Positions 6,969-15,375 of a DNA stretch of 20,264 nt are shown in pieces. This stretch comes from W11650 sp963545585 (lineage in GTDB: Bacteria; Bacillota; Clostridia; Lachnospirales; Vallitaleaceae). The notes beneath the pieces are model-generated. The model ran no database searches. It worked only from the letters and a program-made list of their open reading frames with translations, and had not been told where the DNA came from. A program made the translations under genes and the position numbers. The first letter of the stretch is position 1; each line of letters begins with the position of its first letter. Location of the stretch: assembly GCA_963545585.1 (NCBI GenBank), contig CAUUKX010000032.1, forward strand, positions 1-20,264, in the 5' to 3' direction.

Positions 6969-8261
6969 ATGTTTTTCAGAATGATAAAGGGTGCATTCGG
7001 GCGCCAGTGGAAAAAAATGCTGATGATTGCCATGACGATTGCTTTGGGCGCATCTCTGGCAACAGCCATGCTCAATGTAATGATGGATGTCGGCGACAAG
7101 GTAAATCAGGAGCTGAAAACTTATGGTGCTAATATCATGGTTGTACCCAAGTCGGCTTCGGTAGTCAGCAATTTGTATGAAATTGAAGGCGGTTCGGCAA
7201 AGGGGTCGTATCTCTTGGAATCGGAGCTGGGCAATATTAAAACCATTTTCTGGGCCTTTAACATCGTTGATTTTACGCCGTTTTTAGATACGGCTGTTAC
7301 CTTGGAGAGCGGGGAGCAGGCCACGATGGTCGGCACTTGGTTTAATCATCATTTGGAACTGCCGACTGGTGAAACCTTAAATACTGGTCTGCGCAATCTC
7401 AGAACTTGGTGGGACTTGCGCGAGGGTGAGTGGCTGGATGAACAAAGCGGTGCTCAGACTGAAAAAGCGGTTATGGTGGGAGAAACTTTAGCCAAGCGGG
7501 AAAATATTCACAGCGGCGATACCATTCGCCTGTCAACGCCCTTTGGTCAGGAGAAAGTGACGGTGCGGGGGATTTTTAACTCCGGCGACAGTGCCGAGGA
7601 GCAGATTTTTGCGCCGATGGCTATGGTTCAGACCTTGGCCGATAAAAAAGGGTATTTGACCAGTATTGAGGTCAGTGCGCTGACAACGCCGGATAATGAA
7701 CTGGCGGTCAAGGCGGCCAAAGACCCGAGTTCCCTGACGATTAAGCAGTATGAGCTGTGGTACTGTACGGCTTATGTCAGTTCGATTTGTTATCAGATTC
7801 AGGATGTGATTACCGATTCCGTTGCTTCGCCGGTGCGGCAGGTAGCCGATTCAGAGGGAGCAATTTTGGAAAAGATTCAGCTTTTGATGGTGCTGATTAC
7901 GATTCTTAGTTTAGCCGGTTCGGCGCTGGGTATTACTAATCTGGTAACGGCCAGCGTGATGGAACGAAGCAGTGAGATTGGCCTGTTAAAGGCAATTGGT
8001 GCGAAAGATGGTGCAATTTCGGCTCTATTTTTGACGGAGATTGCAGTTACCGGTGTGATTGGAGCGGCGGTCGGCTATTTGATTGGCTTTGGCTTTGCTC
8101 AAATCATCGGTCAGACCGTTTTCGGTTCGCCGATTGAAATGAAATTATTTGTCATTCCGCTGATTGGTGTTTTGGTGCTGACTGTTATTTTAGCCGGCAG
8201 TATTCCCGCAATTCGGATGTTGCTTCGGCTTCGACCGGCAGAGGTTTTGCATGGCCGGTAG
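6969..8261 (+). CDS. FtsX/MacB-type ABC permease 1 of the iron locus
   Basis: This 430-aa protein has the MacB/FtsX layout: one N-terminal membrane helix (about 16-36), a large extracytoplasmic domain (about 40-290), and three C-terminal helices (about 300-328, 345-372, 392-415). MERSSEIGLLKAIGA forms the cytoplasmic coupling region. The N-terminal YGANIMVVP motif (52-60) and the cysteine-bearing stretch WYCTAYVSSIC (Cys256, Cys264) stand out; the second lies in the outer domain, where it could take part in metal or thiol chemistry. Such permeases often move or act on envelope substrates instead of small solutes. It follows the DUF2318 gene by 9 bases and precedes a second permease, which suggests a heterodimer. 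The substrate is unknown. Confidence 0.92.
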   Translation: MFFRMIKGAFGRQWKKMLMIAMTIALGASLATAMLNVMMDVGDKVNQELKTYGANIMVVPKSASVVSNLYEIEGGSAKGSYLLESELGNIKTIFWAFNIVDFTPFLDTAVTLESGEQATMVGTWFNHHLELPTGETLNTGLRNLRTWWDLREGEWLDEQSGAQTEKAVMVGETLAKRENIHSGDTIRLSTPFGQEKVTVRGIFNSGDSAEEQIFAPMAMVQTLADKKGYLTSIEVSALTTPDNELAVKAAKDPSSLTIKQYELWYCTAYVSSICYQIQDVITDSVASPVRQVADSEGAILEKIQLLMVLITILSLAGSALGITNLVTASVMERSSEIGLLKAIGAKDGAISALFLTEIAVTGVIGAAVGYLIGFGFAQIIGQTVFGSPIEMKLFVIPLIGVLVLTVILAGSIPAIRMLLRLRPAEVLHGR

Positions 8262-8316
8262 CAGGCAGCGTGGGAACGGAAGGATAGAGCTGGTACGGGC
8301 TTAGAGGGAGCATAAC

Positions 8317-9474
8317 ATGACCAAACAAAAGATGTTTTTAAAGATGATTACCGCTTCTCTAATCAGGCGGCGGTCGCGGATGCTGGTAGCGCTGCTGGCG
8401 ATTGCCGTGGGAGCAACGATTTTGTCGGGACTGGTAACGATTTATTATGATGTGCCGCGACAGATGGGGGCACAATTCAGAAACTACGGCGCCAATATGA
8501 TTTTTATGGCGGCGGAAAATACAGATGAGTTTAGCATGGCGGCAGTAGAAAAGAGTATTTCCTATATTGAGGGCAAAGAACTTTTGGGGGTAACGCCTTA
8601 CCGCTATGAAACGTTAAAAATCCATGAACAGCCGGTAGTGGCTGCCGGCACGGATTTAGCGAGTGCTCGGATTACCAGCCCCTATTGGCATGTGGAAGGG
8701 GCTTGGCCGGAAAAGTCGGCCGAGGTGCTGGCTGGCAAGGAAGCGGCCAATCTGCTGGGGCTGAAAATCGGGGATTCTTTTGAAGTAGCAGCCTTTGCCA
8801 ATGAGGATAAGAAAGAAAAAAAAGTAGTTCCCGGTTCGGAGGTCAGACTGACCGTTGCCGGTATTTTGGAAACCGGCGGCTCGGAGGAAGAATATATTTA
8901 TATGACGATGGCGGATTTAAAGGCCATTACCGGCGGCGGGGAGCGGCTGGATCTTGCGGAGCTGAGCATTTCTACTTCGCGCGATAAATTAGAAAGCTAT
9001 AAAGAGAAGATTGATGCCGAAGTCAGCGCCGTTGCGCCGCAGTTAGTCAAGCGGGTTACCCAATCGGAGAGCGCTGTCCTGACCAAGTTGCAGGCGCTGG
9101 TTTTTATCGTTACGGTGGTGGTGCTGGCGCTGACGATGATTTGCGTGGCGACTACCATGACGGCGGTAGTAACCGAGCGGCGCAAGGAAATCGGTCTGCG
9201 CAAAGCACTCGGTGCGGCCGACAGCGACATTATCCGGGGCTTTATGGGCGAAGGTCTCTTGCTCGGCGGAATCGGCGGCCTGCTGGGTTCGTTTTTCGGC
9301 TTCGGTTTTGCCCAATTTGTCAGTATGAATGTGTTTAGCAGTTCTATTACCTTTCAGCCGCTGCTGCTGCCGGTAACGATGGCGGTATCGGTTGTGATTA
9401 CGGGTCTGGCCTGTTTGCTGCCGGTTAGAAATGCAATTGATGTTGACCCGGCGCTGGTCTTAAAGGGCGAGTAA
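8317..9474 (+). CDS. FtsX/MacB-type ABC permease 2 of the iron locus
   Basis: This 385-aa partner has the same layout: one helix at about 22-43, an extracytoplasmic domain to about 245, then helices at about 249-275, 302-325 and 340-362. The coupling segment reads TERRKEIGLRKALGA. The post-helix motif is NYGANM (56-61), parallel to YGANI in permease 1, but it lacks the WYC segment of permease 1. The ATG at 8317 is preceded by GAGGGAG. The 55-base gap after permease 1 and the shared ATPase downstream indicate a two-permease exporter-type complex. It shows no sign of truncation. Confidence 0.92.
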   Translation: MTKQKMFLKMITASLIRRRSRMLVALLAIAVGATILSGLVTIYYDVPRQMGAQFRNYGANMIFMAAENTDEFSMAAVEKSISYIEGKELLGVTPYRYETLKIHEQPVVAAGTDLASARITSPYWHVEGAWPEKSAEVLAGKEAANLLGLKIGDSFEVAAFANEDKKEKKVVPGSEVRLTVAGILETGGSEEEYIYMTMADLKAITGGGERLDLAELSISTSRDKLESYKEKIDAEVSAVAPQLVKRVTQSESAVLTKLQALVFIVTVVVLALTMICVATTMTAVVTERRKEIGLRKALGAADSDIIRGFMGEGLLLGGIGGLLGSFFGFGFAQFVSMNVFSSSITFQPLLLPVTMAVSVVITGLACLLPVRNAIDVDPALVLKGE

Positions 9475-9585
9475 AAAACATCTTATCAGCTGGCTTGACG
9501 GCGGCATCAGGCATCCGCTATTTGGGCTGATTGCCGGAGAGAGGGCGGATAAAAAGCCGGATTGGCGATAAAAGGAGATTGGATT

Positions 9586-10263
9586 ATGAGTTTATTGCAG
9601 CTTAAAAATATTTCAAAGATTTACGGCAGCCTGAAAGCATTGGACGATGTCAGTCTGACGGTTAACAAAGGCGAATGGACGGCAATTATGGGGCCGTCGG
9701 GTTCGGGGAAAAGCACGCTGATGAATATTATCGGCTGTATGGATAAGCCTTCGCTGGGCGAGGTCTTTATTGACGGGATTGATATTTCAAAGGAAAGTGC
9801 CAAGGGGCTGACTGCGATTCGGCGCGATAAGATTGGTTTGATTTTCCAGCAGTTTCATTTAATTAATTATCTGACGGCGGTGGAAAATGTGATGGTTGCC
9901 CAGTATTATCATTCCCTGCCGGATGAAAAGGAAGCGCTGGAAGCGCTGGAGCGGGTTGGGTTAGCCGACCGAGCCAAGCATTTGCCCAGTCAGTTATCCG
10001 GCGGCGAACAGCAGCGAGTCTGTATTGCCCGGGCGCTGATTAATCACCCGGAGCTGATTTTGGCGGATGAGCCGACTGGTAATCTGGATGAAGCCAATGA
10101 AAACATTGTCCTTGATACTTTCCGCCAGCTGCATAGTCAGGGTTCAACGCTGATTGTGGTTACACATGATTTGGAAGTCGCCGAATCAGCCCAGCGGACG
10201 ATTACGCTGGATTATGGCAAGATTAAAAGTGATGTCCAAAATGCGAACTTTGGCAAATATTAA
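9586..10263 (+). CDS. ABC transporter ATPase for the iron-locus permeases
   Basis: This 225-aa ATPase of the LolD/MacB type contains Walker A GPSGSGKST (36-44), a Q-loop (IFQQ, about 86-89), signature LSGGEQQR (137-144), Walker B LILADEP (157-163) and the switch histidine in VVTHD (His194). All catalytic motifs are intact. The ATG at 9586 is chosen for AAAGGAG (9571-9577) eight bases upstream; an in-frame ATG at 9562 lacks a site and would add an unusual N-terminus. It should energise the permeases encoded just before it. A repeat element follows the stop, and the redox genes follow that. Confidence 0.95.
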   Translation: MSLLQLKNISKIYGSLKALDDVSLTVNKGEWTAIMGPSGSGKSTLMNIIGCMDKPSLGEVFIDGIDISKESAKGLTAIRRDKIGLIFQQFHLINYLTAVENVMVAQYYHSLPDEKEALEALERVGLADRAKHLPSQLSGGEQQRVCIARALINHPELILADEPTGNLDEANENIVLDTFRQLHSQGSTLIVVTHDLEVAESAQRTITLDYGKIKSDVQNANFGKY

Positions 10264-10278
10264 ATCTTTTGTTAAATA

Positions 10279-10429
10279 AAGAGTCTTTTTACGGGCAGGA
10301 AAGAGCTTTCTGCACGAATCGGCAGTGCAGGGATTTTCCCTTGATTGAAGCACTTCACACTTCTGTCCGGGCGGGTAATCTGCTAAAATGACGTTTTGAT
10401 GAATAGATGAATATGGGGAAGTTGAGTTA
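10279..10429. repeat. Intergenic hairpin repeat, copy D (rearranged)
   Basis: The copy keeps the GAGTCTTTTT segment at its left and ATGGGGAAGTTGAGTTA at its right end (10413-10429). An inner module is in reverse orientation: CCCTTGATTGAAGCACTTC, then CACTTCTG and CCGGGCGGG. It fills the gap between the ATPase and the FMN-lipoprotein genes. Confidence 0.7.
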
Positions 10430-10449
10430 CTGTTTAGAAAGGAAGAAAA

Positions 10450-10896
10450 ATGAGCAAAAAAAAATATACAGCGCTATTTTGTGCTGCGGTTCTGGCGGTG
10501 GGCTTAACTGCCTGCGGCGGCTCGGCTGCCAAGTATAAGGACGGAACCTATGAAGGCAAAAGTCAGGTTTATGAGGGCGATGAAGACGGCAACGGCGACG
10601 GCTATGGGGTTGCCACTGTTACGATTAAGGACAATCAGGTTACGGACTGTCAGTATTTGACCTATCAAACCGACGGAACGCTCAAAGATGAGAACTACGG
10701 CAAAAAAAACGGCGAGATTGCCAATGCTGACTTTTACAATAAGGCGCAAAAAGCAGTGTTAGCTTGCCCCAAATATGCCGCCGGGTATGTTGAAAACGGC
10801 GATTTGTCTAAGGTCGATGCCATATCCGGTGCTACGATTTCCTATAATGAATTTCAAGAAGCGGTTGAGGATGCGTTAAACCAGGCCAAAGAGTAA
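10450..10896 (+). CDS. FMN-binding lipoprotein
   Basis: This 148-aa lipoprotein has lipobox LTAC (Cys22) and a single FMN-binding domain. Near its end lies the flavinylation motif SGATIS (126-131). In this family (NqrC, RnfG, PplA) an ApbE-type transferase attaches FMN covalently to the threonine of this motif, here Thr129. The YKDGTYEG start of the domain is also typical. It should be an extracytoplasmic one- or two-electron carrier. No ApbE gene is in the window. It sits between the iron transporter and the fumarate reductase-like genes with repeats on both sides, so it may be expressed at a different level. The start has AAGGAAG (10439-10445) upstream. Confidence 0.93.
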   Translation: MSKKKYTALFCAAVLAVGLTACGGSAAKYKDGTYEGKSQVYEGDEDGNGDGYGVATVTIKDNQVTDCQYLTYQTDGTLKDENYGKKNGEIANADFYNKAQKAVLACPKYAAGYVENGDLSKVDAISGATISYNEFQEAVEDALNQAKE

Positions 10897-11030
10897 GTCC
10901 ATGCAGACCGCCCGCCCGGGCAGAAAGCGGAGCTTTCGATTAGAAACATCCGCTTTTCGAGCGGGAGAGAGTCAAAAAAGACGATGGCAGAAGTGCGCAG
11001 CACTTCGAGCGGGGGAAAGTTGAGGGAATT
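10897..11030. repeat. Intergenic hairpin repeat, copy E
   Basis: It begins just after the FMN-lipoprotein stop. It holds a CCGCCCGCCCGGGCAG segment, a GAAAGCGGAGCTTTC hairpin, an AGAGTCAAAAAAGACGATGG segment and a GAAGTGCGCAGCACTTC hairpin. The end is GGGAAAGTTGAGG. The module order differs from copies A and B. Confidence 0.8.
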
Positions 11031-11099
11031 AGGAATGCAGGTGCGAAAGAACCATAGAGAGAATGACGAGAAACCGATTCCATTCAAGGAGGAGAGCAG

Positions 11100-11606
11100 A
11101 TGAAAGCAGTCAGGCATATCGCAGTCATAGGAACAGCGCTCTTTCTGATGCTGGGGCTGCCGACGGCAATGTATGTTGATATTTCGGCGCTATTTCAGGC
11201 GGAAGAAAAGGTTGATGCTGTGGCCAGCGCCTCTCTGCCGCTGCCGGAGCAGCCGTCCGGTGAGTTCGTGGTTTTGTTCAACCGCACCAAGCATAGGGAT
11301 ACCATTTCGCAATGGCAGCTTTTTTTCAGCGGCGGCGATGCCGGGGTGATCATGAGTGATGTTGATTGCCGGGTGGCAGAGGCCGATTCGACTGCCATGC
11401 AGTTAGCACGCCGCTATCAGCTGCGTCTGCCGGAAAACCAAATGCAGCTGAAGCCCGAAAACGGTCTGCTCCTGATTTCCAAAGCGGAGGCTGGATTATT
11501 TGATGCCATTGTGATGTCTAAAGAAATGGCTGACCATTATCAAGTGGCAACTCTGTCTGGGCAGCCGGATATTTTATTTTTTTCGGTGAAGGGGAAGCCC
11601 CGATGA
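11100..11606 (+). CDS. Unrecognised single-span extracytoplasmic protein
   Basis: This 168-aa protein has one hydrophobic segment at about residues 7-27, most likely an uncleaved anchor or signal peptide. The remaining 140 residues would lie outside the membrane. I do not recognise the domain. It is rich in short beta-like hydrophobic stretches (EFVVLFN, WQLFFSG, LLLISKA, DILFFSV) and has one cysteine outside the membrane (VDCRV). The start follows AAGGAGGAG. Its stop overlaps the start of the cytochrome b-like gene by 4 bases (ATGA), so the two are translationally coupled. A link to the membrane complex is therefore likely, perhaps as an outer accessory subunit. Function is unknown. Confidence 0.8.
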   Translation: MKAVRHIAVIGTALFLMLGLPTAMYVDISALFQAEEKVDAVASASLPLPEQPSGEFVVLFNRTKHRDTISQWQLFFSGGDAGVIMSDVDCRVAEADSTAMQLARRYQLRLPENQMQLKPENGLLLISKAEAGLFDAIVMSKEMADHYQVATLSGQPDILFFSVKGKPR

Positions 11607-12145
11607 GAAAATGGAATGCAGTTTTAACAGTGGTGATTTTGATTTTGTTTTTGCTGCATGCTGTTTTTGGCAGCCTGCAAATGCTGGGCGTGGGCAATAC
11701 AGCGCTGAAAGAACTGTCTTGGGTAACGGTAGGCCTAATCATGGTGCATACCTTGATGGGCTTGAAATTAACTTTGGAAACGGTGAAAGCCCAAAGGCAA
11801 ACCGGCGTTTTCTACTGGCGGGAAAATAAGCTTTTTTGGGCAAGAAGAATCAGCGGTTTGGCCATCATGCTCTTACTGTTTTGCCATTTGACGGCTTTTG
11901 GTTATTATACGGAAACCGGTGCATACCGACTTTATTGGTTTACGGCAGGAAGATTGGCAGTTCAGATATTACTCCTTTTGGCGGTCGGAGTTCATCTCAT
12001 CACTAATGTGAAACCTTTGCTGATTGCTTTCGGCGTGAAAGGTCTGCGCAGCTGGCTGATTGATATACTGGCTATTTTGTCGGTTTTGCTGCTGTTTATG
12101 GCGGCTGCCTTTGTGGTGTATTATCTGCGCTGGAATGTATTTTAA
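11603..12145 (+). CDS. Five-helix cytochrome b-like membrane anchor (SdhC/FrdC type)
   Basis: This 180-aa protein is almost wholly membrane-embedded, with helices at about 5-26, 39-60, 80-101, 112-136 and 151-175. Each of the first four helices carries one histidine: His19, His49, His95 and His131. Five helices with four such histidines is the layout of diheme cytochrome b subunits of succinate:quinone and quinol:fumarate reductases (B. subtilis, Wolinella). This makes it the likely quinone-reactive, heme-bearing anchor for the flavoprotein and iron-sulfur subunits downstream. Sequence identity to known anchors is not obvious by eye, so the call rests on topology, histidines and neighbours. 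A simple cytochrome b561-like protein is the alternative. Confidence 0.72.
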   Translation: MRKWNAVLTVVILILFLLHAVFGSLQMLGVGNTALKELSWVTVGLIMVHTLMGLKLTLETVKAQRQTGVFYWRENKLFWARRISGLAIMLLLFCHLTAFGYYTETGAYRLYWFTAGRLAVQILLLLAVGVHLITNVKPLLIAFGVKGLRSWLIDILAILSVLLLFMAAAFVVYYLRWNVF

Positions 12146-12160
12146 TAGGCCAGCGGTCAG

Positions 12161-12176
12161 GCGGAAAGTTGAATTA
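12161..12176 (+). repeat. Right-end fragment of the hairpin repeat
   Basis: GCGGAAAGTTGAATTA matches the right terminus of the family (GGGAAAGTTGAGTTA) with two changes. No inner module remains in this 68-base gap. Confidence 0.45.
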
Positions 12177-12213
12177 TGAATGTTGTCTGAACGTAACAAT
12201 CTAGAGGTGAACG

Positions 12214-13848
12214 ATGAAACCAATCAATATTGTCGGAGCAGGATTGGCAGGCCTATCGGCGGCCATTTGGCTGGCAGAATGCGGTGCCGTCTGCAATTTG
12301 ATTTCCCAGCAGCCGTCCGAGCGGGCACAGTCGGTACTGGCCGAGGGCGGTATCAATGCCGCTTTGGATACGATGGGCGAGGGTGATACGGCGGATGAGC
12401 ATTTTCGGGATACGATGCACGGTGGCGGTGATTTGGCTGACCCGGACGCAGTTCGTGCTATGACGGCGGGGGCATCGGAGATTGTGAGCTGGCTTTTAAA
12501 GTTAGGCGCACCGCTGCAAAAAGCAGACGGGCGACTGCTGCTGCGCAATTTCGGCGGTCAGAAAAAAAAACGGACAGCTTACGCAAAGAGCAGTACCGGC
12601 AAGATGCTGATGTCGGCCTTAATTGACGAAGCCCGCAAATGGGAAACAGCCGGCCGGATTCATCGCTATTGCCATCATGAAGCGCTGGATTTGATTTTGC
12701 AGGAGGAAAAAGAGCTGCGGCGCTGTCTTGGTGTCAAGCTGCGCGATCTTTATACCAATCAGGTTTGGCTTTGCCCGGGGCCGGTTATTTTGGCAGTCGG
12801 CGGCTTAAACGGTTTTTTTCCGGGACGGACGACCGGGACGGTGTATAATACCGGCAATTTGGCGGCTCGGCTCTTTGTCCGGGGCATTACCTTCTGTAAT
12901 TTGGAAATGATTCAGTATCACCCGACGACAGCGGCGATTGCCGGTAAGCGGCTGCTAATCAGTGAAGCGGCTCGGGGTGAGGGCGGCCGTTTATTTATTC
13001 GCTGCGGCGGTCAGCCGTGGTATTTTATGGAGGCGCTTTATCCGGAGCAGGGGAACTTGGCGGCGCGGGATGTGATTTCCCGGGAAATGGTTAAGGCTTG
13101 TGCCCGGGAGGACTGCGAGGGGCAGGTTTATTTGGACTTAACGGCTCTCAGCCCGGAAGTGTGGCGGTCTAAACTGCCGGACTTACGCAGCCAGATTAAG
13201 GAATATTTATTTTTTGACCCGGCGGCTTGTCCGATTGCGGTCAGCCCGGGGATTCATTTTTTTATGGGCGGTATTGGGGTCGATAAAAATCACCGCACCG
13301 ATACGGTGGGGCTTTATGCCGCCGGAGAATGTGCCTGTCAGTATCATGGAGCTAACCGTTTGGGCGGGAATTCACTGTTAGCTGCGATTTACGGCGGTCG
13401 GCAGGCGGCAGCCGGAGCACTAACTGATTTGCCCGGAATGACCGGCGATTTGGACGGCGTTTGGCCGGAGACGGATTTTTCACAGCATAGGCAGATGACA
13501 GCAGAAGAAATAGCGGAAGTCAGCGTTTCACCGGCGGCAGCCCGGCGGCTGGGCGAACTGCTGAACGCAGGACTGGGCATGGTTCGAACCGAGACCGGAC
13601 TTTTGGAGGCGCTGAGGCAGTTGGAAGTCTGGCTGGCGGAAGAAGGCTTATCGGCGGCGGAAACAGACCGGATTCGGCTGGGACAGGCGATGCTGGCATC
13701 GGCGCTTGAGCGCCGGGAAAGCCGGGGAGCGCATTGGCGCGAAGATTATCCGGATCGGGATGAGGCTTATCGGCAGATGACTGTGGCTCGTTATCGGTCG
13801 CCGAAGATAGCGATTGGCTGGCAAAGGATTTCGATAGCGCAGGAATAA
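12214..13848 (+). CDS. Fumarate reductase / succinate dehydrogenase-type flavoprotein subunit
   Basis: This 544-aa protein has the FAD fold GAGLAG (8-13) and the family's active-site set. It has FGG (Phe113-Gly115), His236 in QYHPTT, ARGEGG (Arg254), Arg285 in AARDVISRE (the proton-shuttle position), His348 in HFFMGGI and Arg382 in GANRLGGNSL. It should interconvert fumarate and succinate or a close substrate. The usual covalent FAD histidine (R-S-H-T-V) is replaced by glutamine: R-A-Q-S-V, Gln39. FAD is therefore probably held non-covalently. L-aspartate oxidase, of similar length, also lacks this histidine, but FGG in place of its REGG motif and the neighbouring iron-sulfur and cytochrome b-like genes argue against it. 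GAGGTGA precedes the ATG. Confidence 0.85.
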   Translation: MKPINIVGAGLAGLSAAIWLAECGAVCNLISQQPSERAQSVLAEGGINAALDTMGEGDTADEHFRDTMHGGGDLADPDAVRAMTAGASEIVSWLLKLGAPLQKADGRLLLRNFGGQKKKRTAYAKSSTGKMLMSALIDEARKWETAGRIHRYCHHEALDLILQEEKELRRCLGVKLRDLYTNQVWLCPGPVILAVGGLNGFFPGRTTGTVYNTGNLAARLFVRGITFCNLEMIQYHPTTAAIAGKRLLISEAARGEGGRLFIRCGGQPWYFMEALYPEQGNLAARDVISREMVKACAREDCEGQVYLDLTALSPEVWRSKLPDLRSQIKEYLFFDPAACPIAVSPGIHFFMGGIGVDKNHRTDTVGLYAAGECACQYHGANRLGGNSLLAAIYGGRQAAAGALTDLPGMTGDLDGVWPETDFSQHRQMTAEEIAEVSVSPAAARRLGELLNAGLGMVRTETGLLEALRQLEVWLAEEGLSAAETDRIRLGQAMLASALERRESRGAHWREDYPDRDEAYRQMTVARYRSPKIAIGWQRISIAQE

Positions 13849-14095
13849 ATAAACTTTCCTGTCTGAATTTTTTTATCTAAGTTTTTCTTATCTTAACAGG
13901 AACTTTACAAGTCGTATAGTATAATCTTCCTGTTTGGTTGAAACTTTGGCTTTCCGTTTGCCGGAGCTGCTGCGGCTCGGGGAAAGGAAGTCTGAAGATT
14001 TCACTTATTGACAATAATCAGGCGGGCGAGCAGTTTTGAAAAAGCGGCGGCTTGGCTGAGAAGAGTGAAAAATGAACAAAAGATAGGAGAAAATG
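13849..14095 (+). promoter_or_regulatory. Gap before the thioredoxin gene with possible promoter elements
   Basis: AACTTTCC near 13853 looks like a left-end repeat fragment. TATAAT (13920-13925) is a perfect -10 box, but no good -35 lies 16-18 bases upstream (TTAACA is 21 away), so promoter use is uncertain. CTTTCC and GGAAAG near 13951-13986 frame a GC-rich hairpin. TTATTG-A-CAATAA (14005-14017) is a perfect 6-1-6 palindrome and a possible operator of unknown type. No gene is seen. Confidence 0.35.
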
Positions 14096-15283
14096 ATGAA
14101 AAAGAAAGTATGGAAAGTAATAACGGCGGGAATTGCACTGACTTTGTGCATCGGACTGGGCGCATGCGGCGCAAAGCCAGAGGCAGGAAAGACTGAAAAT
14201 AAACCAGATACCGGCATGGCATCCGACCAAAAAGCGCCGGACGCTGGTAAAATGGATTCTAATACTATGGATCCGAATATGATTGATCCGAAGATGCTGG
14301 AAGGCACTTTTGATGCCAAGGATGTTGTGATGAAGGCCAAGGACAACTATCAGTTTTCTTATTTGGGAATGGAAGTAACTTTGCCGGAGACGCTGCGTCA
14401 AAAAATGAATGATTATCAGGTGGCAATGCTGAGCGAGGATTTTCAGGCCAAAGACGGCGTATTGAAATATGCCCTTTTAAACTGGAGCACGCTGACAGAG
14501 GAGCAAAAAAATGCCAAGCTGAAAAAAGTGGGCAATGATTATGTCGAATGGGAAAAAAGCTTATCCCGGATTGGTGCGCTGGGGATGTATCCGGCGGATA
14601 TAGCCGAGGAGAAGCTGTCGGAACTGACCAGATGCAGCCAGCATGAAAAGATTGGTCAAACCGGTGACGGCAAGTATTTTTATTACCTTAGTACCGAACC
14701 GGCAGCTGGACAGGCGCTGACAGATGAAATTAAGCAGATTAAAACCGTACTGGGAGAAAGACTGGAACTGCCGGCGGGAACGTATTCCTTTTTAGAAAAG
14801 GATGAGATTGCAGCCGGTCAGACAGACTCGATTGCGCCGTTTGCCACCAAAACGGTAGAAGGCAAAGAATTCGGCGATAAGGATTTGGCGAATTCTGAAC
14901 TGACTATGGTCAATGTGTTTGCGACATGGTGTACGGCCTGCGTGGCGGAAATCCCGGATTTGGAAAAGCTGCATCAGGAAATGAAAGCAAAGGGTGTCAA
15001 TGTTATCGGTATCGTAACCGATACAGTAGACGATAACGGCGAAAATCAAGAGGCCATTGATTTGGCTAAAACGATTATGGAAAAAACCAGCGCTTCCTAT
15101 CCGTTCCTGATGCCAGATAAAAGCGGTCTTAACGGCCGAATTAAAAATATCATGGCTTTTCCAGAAACCTTTTTCGTGGATAAGAACGGCAAGATTGTCG
15201 GCGAAACCTATGCTGGTTCCCGCAGCTTAAAGGACTGGCGGGAGATTGTAGAAAAGGAATTGAAAAACGTCAAGGGCAATTAA
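14096..15283 (+). CDS. Thioredoxin-like (TlpA-type) lipoprotein with a long N-terminal domain
   Basis: This 395-aa lipoprotein has lipobox LGAC (Cys24), a Met/Asp/Pro-rich linker (about 30-65), an unrecognised domain (about 70-240) and a C-terminal TlpA/ResA-like thioredoxin domain (about 250-390). The redox pair is Cys279 and Cys282 in WCTAC, and the cis-proline region reads FPETFFVD. It should reduce or exchange disulfides, or deliver electrons, outside the membrane. Thioredoxin-like proteins also close the Campylobacter p19 locus, which fits this context. The second ATG (14096) is preferred over 14093, because AGGAG (14085-14089) is then six bases away. The gene splits the flavoprotein from the iron-sulfur subunit. 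The extra 170-residue domain is unusual for TlpA proteins, and I cannot name it. Confidence 0.9.
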   Translation: MKKKVWKVITAGIALTLCIGLGACGAKPEAGKTENKPDTGMASDQKAPDAGKMDSNTMDPNMIDPKMLEGTFDAKDVVMKAKDNYQFSYLGMEVTLPETLRQKMNDYQVAMLSEDFQAKDGVLKYALLNWSTLTEEQKNAKLKKVGNDYVEWEKSLSRIGALGMYPADIAEEKLSELTRCSQHEKIGQTGDGKYFYYLSTEPAAGQALTDEIKQIKTVLGERLELPAGTYSFLEKDEIAAGQTDSIAPFATKTVEGKEFGDKDLANSELTMVNVFATWCTACVAEIPDLEKLHQEMKAKGVNVIGIVTDTVDDNGENQEAIDLAKTIMEKTSASYPFLMPDKSGLNGRIKNIMAFPETFFVDKNGKIVGETYAGSRSLKDWREIVEKELKNVKGN

Positions 15284-15287
15284 ACAT

Positions 15288-15318
15288 CAAACTTTCCTTT
15301 TCAATGTTCTTTAGGGCT
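15288..15318 (+). repeat. Left-end fragment of the hairpin repeat
   Basis: CAAACTTTCC followed by TTTTCAATGTTCTTTAGGG resembles a shortened left end of the family (CAACTTTCCCATG, then GTTCG, then TTTTTTAGG). No modules or right end follow. Confidence 0.4.
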
Positions 15319-15375
15319 GCGGCGCATACGGCGGTTAGGGGAAAAAGCCAGTTCTGGCAAAAGGAGGGAGCAGGC

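Noticed and set aside
12214..13848. L-aspartate oxidase (NadB)
   Set aside because: Length and the missing covalent histidine would fit, but FGG replaces the REGG motif, and three-cluster iron-sulfur and cytochrome b-like genes are close by.
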